NCBI GenBank assembly: GCA_027924585.1
Contig: BSBM01000779.1
Coordinates: forward strand, 12,551,001-12,615,000
Source of the DNA: Larix kaempferi
Taxonomy: Eukaryota; Streptophyta; Pinopsida; Pinales; Pinaceae
DNA: 64,000 nucleotides
Direction of reading: 5' to 3'
A model generated the notes under the pieces. It worked only from the letters and a program-made list of their open reading frames with translations, ran no database searches and was not told the origin of the DNA. Made by a program: the position numbers and the translations under genes. Position 1 is the stretch's first letter. Each line of letters begins with the position of its first letter. Below are positions 1 through 12,800 of this stretch, one piece after another.

Positions 1-480
1 GTCATCCACTTGGATTATCAACTAGTGGTCTCTCATCTTAATCGAGTCTAAAAGATCCTACCTTACTCCGTCTTCTGGAAAGGTCCTTCGATTCCATTCT
101 GTACCTGCACATTCCATGAGACGTGAACACAGTTGCCGACTCCATGGCCAACTTCATCTTAGATTGCTACATTGCACACACATAAGCATATTCATGAACT
201 GTTAAAAGTAGACATAACATGTAAATAACTCATTTTATAAGCAAACACATAAACAATATCACATCATTCATCCATTTAAAACACATAATGTATAAAACCA
301 CCAAAATGTTTGTATATATATATCATCATAAAAAGTAGTGCTGGTACAAAATCAGAAGCACAACGACTTTTAGTGAGTCTATACTAAATCTGAATCCTCA
401 TAAGCTTTCAGTAGTACAAAATATGAGGCTTTTGAGCTCTCAGTACATACATAATAACAACATAAGGCCTAACGCCTGGC
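1..480. other. No gene seen; AT-rich spacer
   Basis: No reading frame, repeat or RNA signature could be supported here. The stretch lies downstream of the minus-strand mobile-domain-like gene and could contain its 3' end or untranslated region, but no polyadenylation signal was convincing. Confidence 0.4.
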
Positions 481-539
481 CCGTGCACCCCTAGGTCTTG
501 CAACTCTCGCTTGCTGACCATGGAAGCAGTCAAGTGCCC

Positions 540-1678
540 TCACCACCTTGCGAAGTAGCACATTGAAACGCACGGACGCCCAACCGCATATCTCTGCATG
601 GGCCTTGGTAACTCATCCACTATCGGCTCTGGAACATCTAATGTCAACCCGGTCAGGTTCTCGTAGATGTCCTCCATCTCCACGATGGCAGCATGCGCAG
701 CTGGGGTCATGGCTGCTCCCCCTCCTCTCCTCGCAAGAAGAGAAACTCCTACTGGTCGCATAGGGCCCACATCTGCACACACATGTTATTAACTTATCAG
801 CACTATAACAAAAAAATCATAAATACACAAAACTAAAAGTACAAGGTCATTGTTCTTACCGATGTCTCCCCACTCTGCTCCCTCGGGAAGCGCCAAGTCT
901 GGGTCCTCCCTGTAATCTGTACCACTGTACAGGTAGTCCTCGACCATGAGAAATTTGCCTTCCATCCAGGTGAAGAACTCAGGACCATACCCGATGATAG
1001 AACCCCCACCATGGTGGGCCATCACCTCTGTCCATGTAGCCATGTGAGGATCCCTAGGATCCCTGTCATCCAAAGGCACCTGCGGGCGCAAGAGGGGAAC
1101 CCGCTCCAATAGAAATGAGATCACTATCGACCCATATCCAAACTGAGCTCTCCATGCCGACACTTGGTCAACTAAGCTCGAATGTTGGTGAGGAGTCCCT
1201 CACACCAGTTGAATACCTTCGGAGACATGCAGTCCTCTGCATACAGCATCTGGGACCTAGTAGCTAGGTGAGCCACCTGGCTCCCTGCTATCCTCACTAT
1301 GATAAAAAATATGGCACACAGCGGATGATCTGGCACCTCTTTGATGGGAATTTTCCCACTAGAGGCACGGGCTTGAGTACAATGCTGAAGGATCAAGTCA
1401 TCCATAGTCCGATCACTTCCCCGTGATCCGGTAAGAGCCACGTTGTCCCCCCTACAGGACAATCCATACAAGAAGTAGATGTCCTTGACATCTATGGTCA
1501 ATATGTGCTCACTGATCATGAAGTATTGTTGAGCTGCATCCCAGCTCCGAAGCATATGTTCTAGCAGCAGGATTTGGGCCCTCATACCCTGGATCTGGAA
1601 GAACTTTAGAAGTCCACAGTTCCTCAATGTCGTCACACATAACGGATCATTTGCAGCTTGCACATCCTCTACCTCATG
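540..1678 (-). pseudogene. Degenerate plant mobile-domain-like gene
   Basis: Minus-strand coding remains in two blocks. Block one (about 1678 to 1172) encodes a segment with the pattern LLKFFQIQGMRAQ, then DVKDIYFLYGLSCRG, which resembles the plant mobile domain / aminotransferase-like family linked to transposons. It ends at a TAG (1172-1174). Downstream residues are resumed in another frame from about 1163 (FGYGSIVISF, ERVPLLRP), so there is at least one stop and one frameshift. The second block runs to 860, where a GT donor (859-858) and an AG acceptor (774-773) bound an 87-bp intron. Removing it keeps the frame (codon split as G + AT) into the last block, ending at 540. A TAA lies just upstream of the first block, so no start codon is secured. 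The family call rests on pattern memory; the splice geometry and breaks are seen directly. Confidence 0.5.
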
Positions 1679-1679
1679 T

Positions 1680-4078
1680 TATCGCTCATGCCACTCTAGG
1701 ACCATGTTGGATGCTACTAACCTACCAAAAGGAGCATTTTAACATCATTAAAACTCACTTCATCCTTTGGAGTTTCATTTTTTGGGCTAGGTTTGTGTGT
1801 GGGGTTGGACGTTTCCGCCATCGCACCCCGTCAATATTGATAGTGCGACATCGTCACAACCCAGCTTTGCGGGATTTGTGACAATCCAGGATTGTCGTAG
1901 TTCCCGTAAGGGAGACCTACGACGACCCGAGGATGCAATAGCCCCCCACAAATCAAATCAAAAACCCAAAAAATGAACTAAAATTGAAATTGTAAACCAC
2001 TAGAAATATGCTGGATGAGATTTAGGGTTACCTGCTCTGAGCGGCTCGTGAAATGGTTGCTCATAGCTCTGGCAATCGACAGGTGAATTTTTGGCTCCAA
2101 ATCGCACTTCTCCTCCCCAATTTGGAATGAACAATGGTAATTATATTTGGCCATTTTTTCTATTTTATAAACAAAAAGGAATATTCTTTTTCAAATATTT
2201 GATGCTTTTTAGGTCATTTGCTATAGTTTTGATCATTTTTATGGTATCTGAATATCCGGTTGACTTTTTGACCTAGTTTTCAAGTGTACAGGAGTCGTTA
2301 AGTGTTCTATTTGCGTCGTTTTCACATTGAAGCGATCATCTCAGGTATGAACAACCCCTTAAATATTTTATCATTATTTTTCATCCGTTAGATTGTAATT
2401 ATTTAATGATGACGAGCTTACTCTTTGTTCTTTCTCATGCTCTTAAAACCATGAGAATAAGTTACTGAGTTACGATTTATCACTTTTTCGGGCACGTTAA
2501 ACTCCTATGGAAAAGAACCCCCGGAGTCTATCTTTAAGCTCTTTTCAGGCTATCCAAATACGAAAAGATTGTCAAGCAAACTTGTCGTGTTCACGCTTGT
2601 TAAATATTTTGAATGGTTGTCTTCCTGGTGATAGTTTACCCCATTTTTGGACCAAGGGGCACTACTTACGAAAAAGGTATACTCCAGCCAATCATGACTG
2701 GAAGAGTCCTCTCCCACATTGTTTTACCCTTTTTTGGGCGATGAGGCTAACTTTACGAAAAAGGACCATTGGAGTCTTCTTTAGTTCTTTTCAGACTCTC
2801 TAAACATGAAATGACGATCTAGTTTTACCTTCTATGGACTCGTTAAAACTCAACATTGAAGGGCCTGTCATGGGACGAACGCCTCCTATCCCAGGTTCAG
2901 AAAATATTTGGGATTGGACTCATCTATGAGATGAGCTTTACCAAGCATCTAGTTACCCTCATCAAGCTCGTAAAAAACACATGAGGAACTCATCATTCAT
3001 GATGGGGAAAAAGGAAATCTCTTATGTTATATACCTTTATCAGTGGTAGTACCTAGTCGTTTCTTGAACATGGCACTCATTTGCATTTGCATACAGTACT
3101 TGGGTCATCTGTTTGTCCTCAAGTCATACCTACTTCATGAGTCTAGTCACTCCTTTGATTCATTCAAAGAACGCTTCCATCATCAGCTGCATTAGAAGTT
3201 GGTGTCGTACTCGTCATGTCAATACTACCAAGTCATGCCATGCCCATGTTCAAGAATGCATCCACCATTCATTATCTGCAATAAGTACACCTTCTACCAT
3301 GTCGGTCTATTCTGAGTCAGTCTTGCATGTTACTGTATCATCCGATATGCTCTACACATCCTTTGTCGTGTTTCGTGTCGATGATGGGGGATTCATCATG
3401 GCCCTCCTTCAACGGATTCGTCCTTGTCAACATCAACTCGTTATCCGAGGACTGAATCTAGAAACCAATCGAGTACCTTGGGCCTGCATGCCTCAATGGC
3501 AGGTTACCTCGCTTTCGACATGAGTTTTCATCATTGACTCTTGATTGAAAGATTTCATCCAACGTTCGACTTCAACTCACTTATTCACGCTTGGTGATAT
3601 GTACTGTGATACCTTGGGGATCATTGACATAAATGATGATTTCCCTCGCGCTTGTTAATGGTATACATCAATGACCGGTAATCAAGTGGTTTCTACCATG
3701 TTCGACATCAAAACATTGGTAATCACATGGATAGATTCGTTTCATTGCGGGTTCGACTTGAAGACCCTAGGGAGTCATATTTTACCCAGGTTGCAATGGA
3801 GATTGTATTGAGTCACATTACACAGATCCACATTTGTATTGGTCGAGGTTGTGTTATCATCTCATCATGGATCTAAGCATGTGTCTAGTAGCCATGATTG
3901 TGTTCAGTTGGTCATTACTACCATGGATCTGCATTGTATTGGTCGGCATCCATGTTGTACATCATATGAGACTGTGTGTTCAGAGTCAGTTGTACTGCAG
4001 TAGCATCCTTCGTCCGACAAACCATTGCCATTCCTTCTGTCAAATCATTTCACATGTCCAATTTCAACAGCTTCATGC
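1680..4078. other. Non-coding stretch, possible interior of an LTR element
   Basis: No coding similarity was recognised. A loosely repeated motif occurs near 2510-2580 and 2710-2810, each ending in a stretch of the form 'agctcttttcagg' or 'agttcttttcaga'. The stretch runs directly into a purine tract and an LTR-like start at 4093, so part of it may be the non-coding 3' interior of a plus-strand LTR element; that is inference. Confidence 0.3.
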
Positions 4079-4790
4079 TTTGGGGGGCATTCTGTTACAC
4101 CTAAATCTTGCCATCAAGAGACTCAATGTAAACATCCCTAAAGTTTCATTGACTAAGTTATTAACCTGGAAGAGATGCAAACCCATTTATACTAGGTTTA
4201 GAGAGGTCCTCGTAGGTTGTCCTCATGCAACCTGCGACGTCGCAGGTTGGCCTCTTACAACCTGCGGCGATGTCAATTAATGGACAAAAATAGCTTCTTC
4301 AAGCCCATTCTCGAAGCTAGATGACATGGGTCCCTATCCCTAACCTTTGGGAGAGTTGGCATTCGGTTCCTAACCTCTTGGAAGGATCCCCTATCTCTCT
4401 CCTACCATAGCTCAACCTACCCTATCCACTTAGTCCTATATAAGTGAAGCTCACTCCCATACCAAGGGGAGGAAGTCTATAGTGTCTACACATTGGTGAA
4501 ATTACCTTAGGAGAGATCTCTACTCATCTATTGGGATACTCAAACTTCCTTGGGAGGCTTTGGAATTGGTTTGATCAGAGGAGGATTGCTACATCAAGTC
4601 ATTGGTTGTAATCTTTTCATCCTATGTACTTCCCTTTCAATACAGTAATATAAGTGATTTCCATCAAAATCTTATTGTGTTAATGATATCTTGTGTATTT
4701 CGCCTGCTTGACCGCTTACTTAGATCTATTATTGTGTAGATGTGTGTTACTTGTTTTGTTGTCTTGTTAACTTGACAGGTTTTGTAGCTC
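4079..4790 (+). mobile_element. Probable 3' LTR of a degraded plus-strand retrotransposon
   Basis: A purine tract (tttggggggc, 4079-4088) lies four bases before a TGTTACACC start at 4093, which is the arrangement at the inner edge of a 3' LTR. A TATA box (4437-4444) sits about 340 bp inside, followed by an AATAC/AATA-rich stretch around 4630-4690. The right end could not be fixed: no matching inverted terminus or target duplication was found, and 4790 is an estimate. No second LTR copy was seen in the window. Confidence 0.4.
4437..4444 (+). promoter_or_regulatory. TATA box within the 4.1-kb LTR
   Basis: The sequence tatataag sits in a local context free of other AT runs, about 340 bp after the proposed LTR start, consistent with an LTR promoter. 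Confidence 0.4.
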
Positions 4791-4946
4791 AGATCTGAAG
4801 ATCGTCAAGCTTGGAGCAGCATTCAAGGAGAAAAGGATCGGCAATTCATAAGGTAAACGTATCTAGTTCCTTGATCTCTAATTAGATTTAGGAGAGTGAT
4901 TTATATTCTGTTCTATTTTTTCTAGACTCGCATTGAGCTAGGGAGA

Positions 4947-6449
4947 TCAGGTCTCGAGTCTGCTCTTGGTAGATTGTTCGTCAAACAATATACCTTTGAC
5001 TATCACTCGTCTTCCTTCTTCATCCAAACAAGTATAAGTTTTATTATGAAAATCTAGTATGGCATGGTGTACATCCAACCAATCCATGCCAATAAATACA
5101 TCATATGACCCCAAGGGTATGATGTTTAAGTCTGTAAAGGTTTTCAATCCATTCATTTCTAAAGGAAACCCTTTTACAACTTCTGTGATTTTCCTCTTGG
5201 CTCTGGTAGCTAATTGTACTAGACTTGTTGCTTCAAGTTTACTTTTATTTAAATGACATTTCTCAACTAGATTAGGTGCAATGTAACTATTGCTAGCTCC
5301 ATAATCAATCAAAATAGCTATGGTTTTATTACTAATATTACCTGCTACCTCAATCATTCGGGACTGGTGTTAAGCTTGCCTCCCATCCAGGGATGCATAG
5401 ATCCTTTGAATGCTTCCACCAACATCTACAATAATTGAAGCTTCTTGTATGTTGTGAAGTTTATTTCTCTTATGCATGCACTAACTAGAAAAGTGATTTT
5501 CCTTGCATGTACAACATTCCACTGGTGATATTTTCCCTGAATGCTCTTCCCTTTGATGTCCTTGCTGATAAGAATTATTTTTTCTGAATTTTGAAGGTTG
5601 GAAACCTTTCTTCCTCTTCTCTTGATTGTTCTTCTTCATGACCTTCCAATTCTTTACTATGGGGCCTTGCTCTTATTATGTTCATATAGGTGCTTTTCCT
5701 TCCAGATGGCATCCTTAAGGTTCTTTGGTCTATCATACTAGATTTTATCTCTATAAGATTCAGGTAGACCACTTAGGAACCTTTCAATCTTTAACTTCTC
5801 ATCTTTGATATAGTCTGTATACTTCAAAATTTCCAAAAACTTCTTCTCATAGGAATCCATAGTCATTCTTCCCAATTTGAGCTCAAAGAATTCCTCCATC
5901 TTTTTGTCATAATAATGATCAAAGAGACATTCTTTCTAAAATTACTTCTTAAACTTCCTCCAAGAAATTATGTCTACATCGGTGTCCTTCAGCTTAACTA
6001 TTTGATCCCACCAGATAGATGCTTTACCTTGCATATGGTATATAAATACTCTTGCATCCATATTAGGTGTATAATGATGCAACTGGAAGAACTTCCTGAG
6101 TCCTAACAACCATGCTTCAACATCTTCTCCTTGCTCTATTTCTCTATCAAAATTTGGGGACTTGATTCTTCTCAGCTCTCCTACTAGTTCATCATGGGCA
6201 GACCTCCTCTTCTTGCATCTCACCGGGGATCTTTCAAGACTACTCTATGTACTTCTTGATGAATACCCCTTCTTCCTTTCTAAGTGATGATGTCTCCTTA
6301 AATATGATCTATACCTCTCATAATATTTTCTATGATTCTTGTTAGTTGATCTTTGGATGGTCTTCAATGATTTTATATCATTCATGATCTGCTCCTGAAT
6401 GTGAATTATCCTTCCATTATCCTCCCTACACTTCCTCACTGAATCCTCC
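4947..6449 (-). pseudogene. Element T: gag (C-terminal part) and protease remnant
   Basis: Minus-strand Ty3/gypsy coding remains. From right to left: a coiled-coil-like gag segment with KCREDNG (about 6439), a gag core with AWLLGLRKFF and ASIWWDQIV (about 6130-6000), a damaged zinc knuckle near 5500 (C-T-C-K-E-N-H, last ligand preceded by a stop), and an aspartic protease around 5357-4947. The protease carries DYGAS where the family has D-T/S-G-S/A, so the second active-site residue is replaced. It ends shortly after the protease; reverse transcriptase, RNase H and integrase are missing. Line-by-line resemblance to the intact polyprotein at 9880-14559 shows it is a diverged relative of the same lineage. 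Its gag start lies across the E insertion, at about 16336 downward. Several stops and frameshifts make it non-functional. Confidence 0.8.
6445..6449 (+). repeat. Left target-site duplication of element E (CCTCC)
   Basis: CCTCC precedes the left LTR. The same five bases follow the right LTR (16194-16198) and also follow the left LTR (8056-8060). Five-base duplications are normal for Ty3/gypsy integration. Confidence 0.85.
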
Positions 6450-8055
6450 TGTCAAGTCCCCATTTTTGACCCCCTTTGTAAATGATGTAAATACTGATAT
6501 TTAATCATGGTGAGGAGCTCAAGGCCAAGGCCCCACCATTGATTTAGCGTTTATGTATCGGCAATTAAAATAGATGCCCATGGCTCTTGTCCGAGATGGG
6601 CACAATGTATATAAAACATCATGTAATTACGAATTTTTAATGAAAAACCCACAACCGGCTATGCAATGCAACAAAAGAGATGGGGCATGACTCTACAAGG
6701 AAAAGGGAGGGAAATTATTTAAACCCTTGAGCCAATGGTATTAATCCATGTGTCAATGGGGAAACCCATAAACCACCAACTACCCATTTTGTCTCATGCA
6801 CCCAATCATTTAATTCTTCCAAAGACTGGTTGGGGCAGTTATTGCCTTGGAAATGAAGAAGTATGGCAGCCAATTTCGTGCATGGGCAAGCCATCAACCT
6901 GGAAATTCGTGTTTTTGCTTGTGGGGCAAGAAAACACCCACGAAATGGTGCCCAAAGCCATGGTGAATGGGCAGTCTTCACTCATTCACGCAGATAGAGA
7001 AGGCTGGGAGTTACAGTCATGTTTTTGGAACAAAAATGCAGGGTTCTCCCTACCCAAAAACCCGTTTTTGGTTTTGGATAGTAGCTGGGAAGGAGGGGCT
7101 GCGATTTGGGACTGTAGGGAGTTCATTTTGTCCCCAATTTTCCATGGGCGTTTTTCCTAAAAACGTTTTCTGCTACCTGGGGTTTTCTCCAAACCTCCAT
7201 TGCTCATTTTTAACCTTCCCACGTTTTTTTGAAGCCTAGGGGATCATTTTCATGCCTGTAACTGTACAAACGATTTTCATTATGCCCATAATTGTGTTCT
7301 GCTGCTATGTGCATCCTCTTTTTGGTTTGAACCTGTGAATTGAAGTTTTGGAGTGGTAGTGGACAGAAGTAGCTTGATAAACCTAGTGGGGGAGACAACC
7401 TCTCAAGAAGATCAAGAGGGATTTGGTTACTCTTCTATGCATACCCTGAGAGCACTAGATAGGGAAGGTATGGCTTGAGGGACTGTATAGCAGAGAAAAG
7501 AATACTTCCTTGTGCTGGGTGTGTAGGTATTGTGGGTGCCAAGCTAGATAGATCTTGCAAGGTTATCCCTGGCTCTGTGCTGGAGCTCAATAGCTTAGCA
7601 ACTCTTCCTTTCCATCTCCTACCAGCCTGATAAACCCAATTGCATATTGGCTTGGCTCATTTTGGTGTATGCTTGGCTATGTGTGAGTCTACTGTTCCCT
7701 GGTTCCTTATAGAGATCATGCCCAGCTCAGGGGTGGCAGTGGTGCCGAGAGAATTGAGGAGCACACTGGCCTATGGTTGGGTGGAACGTTGCAGTTGCAT
7801 AGCCAGTTTCTTGGGACTGCCTTATTGAGATAAGTATTCTCCTGTATATTCTTGTAATCATTTAATTGATGGATATCTGAATGAATGTGGATGTGTTAAA
7901 CGAATTTACTTCCGCTGTGTTTTCAAATGGTTATGCACTTGCATATGTTCGTCTTCTGTTAATTTGAAGGCTTGCTTATAATGTATGGGGCTGGATGCCC
8001 GGATTAACCTCACGATCCTCTCCATCTAGCTGGTATGATGGGAGGGGACGTGACA
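6450..8055 (+). mobile_element. Left LTR of element E
   Basis: 1606 bp with TG...CA ends and 12-bp inverted termini. A TATA box (tatataaaa, 6608-6616) lies about 160 bp in. It matches 14588-16193 at a constant offset of 8138 bases, so without net length change. It is followed by CCTCC, the target duplication, exactly as an outer boundary would be, and so behaves structurally as a solo LTR. Confidence 0.9.
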
Positions 8056-9391
8056 CCTCCAAAATTAATGGTGCATGCTCCTCTTATCCCCCAAACTCCT
8101 CATCGGGACTATAAGGTCTATGTCCTTCCTCATAATCCATCTCCAATTTATGACTTCCTACTACTGAACTTGTACTTGTTGAATCTCTAGTCTTCATGGG
8201 TATGAGTAAAATCTCAGTTTAGTGGCCACACTGCTTGCTCAATCATTCACTGGGAACTGCAATGTGTTCATTATCAACTATTTGTTAGAAAACTACACAT
8301 TGGCATAATTTCAGTATTATTCAAACTACTTCTTCTTCTTAGTTATAAAGTAACAAACTAACTTTTCTAAGTTACAATCTGCCTAACTAGAAAAGGGGAG
8401 CTAGAAATCCCTCCAAGATTTCTCCTTACTGGCTGGACATCAATTCCATAGCCATCCCAGGCTAACAGTTTAATTATTTAACTCACATGTGGAACTATAT
8501 TAAGGTGCATGCATCCAAGTTATCTAATGCAAATGCATATTTATAGAGTGACTTGTAACTTCGCAAAAGTCTCAATAGCCGTAGTGTTGAAACCTCACTC
8601 TAATACCACTTTGTAGTGTCCCTAAACCAAACTAAGGCTAGAGGCACTAGATATCTAGGAAAAAGGGTTAAACAAAATATCACACAGCGGAATAAAGTTC
8701 TCTAAGGTTAGGCCAACAGGCCATACAATCAGAGATTAAAAATTATAACTTTATAAAAATGCTATATATGTAAACCAAACTGAACATTCTACTAATGTGC
8801 ATACTAGTGAAGGTAATTATAAACATTGAAGACACACAAGCTATTGATTTCTCCAGCATCCTAGTGATTAAGATCATTTGGTTACCTTAGGATCATGATG
8901 GTAATTGTTGTGAATATTCATTGTTACTTGTAAATTATTGCTATACTAGTGAATTATGTGTGTAGATCTGAGTGTTTAGATGGTGAGATGTAATGACACT
9001 AGCCACATAAACCATAGCACTAAGAAACAAAGGATTCCAACCAAAACCTCTCAAATCAGAACCCATGGTTGTCCCCTACATCCATCTTTCACTAGTAAGA
9101 TTTAGATTGTATGGTTGCCTTCCCTCCAGCCATCAATCGTCAATACAAATCAGATCTCCACTAATACAATCAAACCTATAACGACATTATCAAGTCTACT
9201 TCAACATATTCATATATGCAACGACATGGTCATATATGTAGCAACATAACATATTCACATACAAAGATGCTCTCAATCAAATACAGGGTGCATTCCTATC
9301 AGCAATGGAAACACTGTCGGCCAAAACAGTCATAACTCGGTCATACGAAGATCTTTTCCAGTTGAAAAAAAGGTGCTTATTACTGGAGACG
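8056..9391 (-). repeat. Extra copy of T flanking segment (first copy)
   Basis: Matches 16194-17529 at the same 8138-base offset with roughly a dozen differences. It holds, on the minus strand, the start of T's gag (ATG near 8198, beginning MKTRDSTSTSS, with an in-frame TAA before the junction). Beyond that are T's leader, a primer-binding site (8608-8596) and the first 780 bp of T's LTR (from 8612 rightward). The match ends at 9391, exactly where the 31-bp minisatellite begins. The second copy, by contrast, continues into further LTR-like sequence. Confidence 0.85.
8596..8608 (-). other. Primer-binding site of element T (first copy)
   Basis: On the minus strand this reads TGGTATTAGAGTG, two mismatches from the initiator-Met tRNA primer site TGGTATCAGAGCC. 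It lies three bases from the LTR end (ACA at 8612). Confidence 0.75.
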
Positions 9392-9637
9392 CAACTGCGG
9401 AAGCCTTCGCCGAATGGATCCGCAATTGCGGGAGCCTTCGCCGAATGGCTCCGCAACTGCGGGAGCCTTCGCCGAATGGCCCTGCCATTGCGGAAGGCTT
9501 CAGCCAACCTCCCCGCAGTTGCAGGAGCATTCAGTGAAGTGTCCCGCAACGGAGGCAAGCCGTGAACCGCCCATTGCGGAAGCTTTCAGCCAATCACCCT
9601 GCCCATTGCGGCAGCATTCAGCCGACCTCCCCGCAGC
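9391..9637 (+). repeat. GC-rich 31-bp minisatellite
   Basis: About eight units; the first six start at 9391, 9422, 9453, 9484, 9515 and 9546, and later ones near 9569 and 9601. Units open with gc[a/c]a[a/t]tgcgg and contain [a/g]gccttcgccgaatgg; later units are more diverged and one is shortened. GC content is far above the surroundings. The array starts at the very base where the duplicated T segment ends. Confidence 0.8.
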
Positions 9638-9640
9638 CAC

Positions 9641-9658
9641 AAGGGGGCAAGCCCCCTT
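9641..9658. repeat. Perfect short hairpin
   Basis: An 8-bp stem, aagggggc / gcccccctt-type complement with a two-base loop, lies directly after the minisatellite and before a pyrimidine-rich run. The stem is exact: AAGGGGGC pairs with GCCCCCTT. Confidence 0.6.
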
Positions 9659-9879
9659 GACCCCCTTTTCTTTTTTGCCCCCTCATATGTCGTTGTTGTG
9701 ATTTGACAAATTGTCAACGTAATGTTTTCCCCACGTGCATGAAGTAATTTGTGAATTCTGAGAATGTAATGCAGCTAACAATTGTGTTGATGAACACATT
9801 TCAGAGAGTCACAGTTACAGCAGGATAACACTCTAGATAATACAGTTGGAAAGTTTTGGATCTTGGTTGGGCCAAGAAA

Positions 9880-12800
9880 ATGAACATCATGAATGATGCA
9901 CAGGATCCCTATGAGCCTGAGACAGATGCCATGGGGGAGAACATACAGGTTGAGAATGCTGAGATAGAATCTAATGGGAGAAGAAATCAAGAGACCCCAC
10001 CAGATGTTGCAGCCACCATGAGAAGCCTAAGGGTGGAGTTGCAAAGCTGTAGGGAAGATAATGAAAGGATGATTAAAGCTCAGGAAGAACAAAATCAGTT
10101 GAATGCAGATACGCTACAGAGTCTGACAGACATCCAAAGGAAAATAAACTCTGGGCATCAGATATCAAATCCAGAAAAGGGTGGGAGTAGCTCAAGAAGG
10201 AATTCCCGTAAGAGGGCCAGTAGTCCAAGAGGAGTTTCTACAGACAGCACATATACTCCAGAAATATCTTCTAATGAATCATCTGACTCTGAAGAATCCA
10301 TTGAGGTTTCAAGCTCTTCATCTCACATGAGTAAGAGGAAGAAACACTACAAGAACAATTCACATGGGGAATTTAAGAAGGCAAAACCTCCTACATTTGA
10401 TGGAGAGGTAAAGTCTGTTCAAGAAGCTAAAGCTTGGCTTCTTGGGATGAGAAAGTATTTCCAAGTCCAAGACTACTCGGGAAATATGAAGGCAAGGGTA
10501 GCCATCTTCAACTTGAATGGAAGAGCATCTATATGGTGGGAACACACCAGGAAAGTGAGGAAGATCAACGAGAGGAAGATAGTGTGGAAGCAGTTCAAGA
10601 AATACTTCAAGCAAAAGTACCTCTCTGACAGGTACTATGATGATAAGATCAAAGAGTTCCATGAGCTGAGATTGGGACAATCGACCATGGAAGAATATGC
10701 AAACAAGTTCTTGGAGCTGCTGAGGTATGTCAAGTATATTCGAGATGATAAGGTCAAAATTCAGCGTTTCCTAAGTGGACTTCCCCAATCATATAAAGAT
10801 AGAATTGAGTTTGATGAACCTCGAACTCTAGAGGAAGCCATAAGAAAGGCCAAGTATTGCTTTGATCAAAACAGAAGCAAACCAGAATTCCATACGACAT
10901 GGAAGGATAAGAAAAATGAGAAGTTTGATCAAAGGAAGAAGGGGTTCAAGCCTCCTCAATTCAGGAATCAGCAAAGGCAGCCATCACAGGTTGTGACTAA
11001 GCCAACTAGGATGATGGGAGACAAGCCAAGAGATCCAAAGGAGCCAAGAGAACCACTTCAATGTTGGGGTTGTGGAGGATACCACATGCTTAGGAACTGT
11101 CCACACTGGAATGGGAATGCAAATCAAGTTCACAACATCCAAGGAGCTGGAACTGTGGGTCAAGTGGCGAGAGCAATCCCTAGAATCTATGCAACAATAG
11201 AATACCGCCAGGCAGATCATCAATCAACCGTGGTTGAAGTTGAAGTTAAGATTGCTAAGCAATCTGTTTCTATTTTGATTGATCCTGGATCTACTCACAG
11301 TTATGTCACTCCTAGAATTGTTGAGGTTTGTGCTTTCAAGAAATTAAAGCATAGTAAATCATGGTTAGTTCAACTAGCCACTGGAACCAAGAGAAAAGTT
11401 AGTGAAATAGTAGAGAAATGTCCATTAGAGATGGATGGGCTATTCACTTATGCAGATCTGAATATTTTGCCACTGGGTTCCTATGATATCCTCATTGGAA
11501 TGGATTGGTTAGAAGCACACAGGGTTAAACTTGACTGCTACAATAAGACATTTGAATGCATGGACGAAGAAGGAAACTCGAGGTTTGTAAAAGGCATTCC
11601 AAAGATGACTTCTGTTAGACAGGTTTCGGCCATGCAAATGAAGAAGTTCTGTAGGAAGGGATGTCAACTGTATGCAGCTCACATTTTAGAGGCAGCAGAG
11701 AATGAAACTCTTAATTTGGAGGACTATCATGTATTGCAAGAATTCAGGGATGTTTTTCCCGATGAGATTCCAGGACTCCCTCCAAAGAGAGACATTGACT
11801 TTACAATTGATCTTGTGCCAGGAGCGGCACCAGTGTCTAAGACACCATACGGGATGAGTACACCAGAATTGCTAGAATTGAAGATGCAACTGCAAGAGTT
11901 GCTGGAAAAGAAATATATTAGGCCAAGTGTGTCCCCGTGGGGAGCACCCGTGCTATTTGTGAAAAAGAAAGATGGAACACTCAGGTTATGTATTGACTAC
12001 AGGCAGTTGAACAAAGTCACTGTGAAGAACAAATACCCATTGCCTCGAATTGATGACCTTTTTGACCAAATGAGAGGAGCAAAGGTATTTTCAAAGATTG
12101 ACTTGAGGTCGGGTTACCATCAGGTAAGAATCAAAGAAGAAGATATCCATAAGACAGCCTTTAGAACGAGGTATGGACACTATGAATTTGTAGTGGTACC
12201 ATTCGGTCTCACAAATGCACCAGCTACATTCATGTGTCTCATGAATAATGTTTTTAGCAAATATTTGGACAAGTTTGTTCGTGTATTCCTAGACGACATT
12301 CTCATCTATTATAAGAATGAAGAAGAGCATGAAGAACATTTGAGAATGACAATGCAATTACTAAGGGAGCAGAAGCTGTATGCCAAGTTGAGCAAATGTG
12401 ACTTTTATAAAGATAGAATTCATTATTTGGGCCACATCATCTCCGACGAAGGAATATCTGTAGACCCTGAGAAGATTGAAGCCATTATGAATTGGCCAAC
12501 TCCAAGGAATGTGACTGATGTGAGATCTTTTATGGGCCTCGCTGGTTACTACAGGAGGTTTATCGAGGGATTCTCCAAGGTTGCAAACCCGATCACTTCT
12601 TTGCAAAAGAAGGGGATAAAGTTTGAATGGTCACCAAGATGTGAGGAAAGTTTTCAACGGTTGAAGAATCTTCTTACAAGTGCACCTATCCTGAAGATTG
12701 CAGACCCGGAAAAAGACTTTGTGGTGTGTACCGACGCATGCAATCAAGGACTTGGAGGAGTTCTTATGCAAGACAACCACGTGATATGCTATGAGTCAAG

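Noticed and set aside
6735-7239. Open frames within the LTRs of E (also at 14964-15377)
   Set aside because: Non-coding LTR sequence; the frames differ between the two LTR copies and show no family resemblance.
9305-9701. Overlapping open frames on both strands through the GC-rich array
   Set aside because: They are products of the 31-bp minisatellite, lack homology, and cross the recombination breakpoint.
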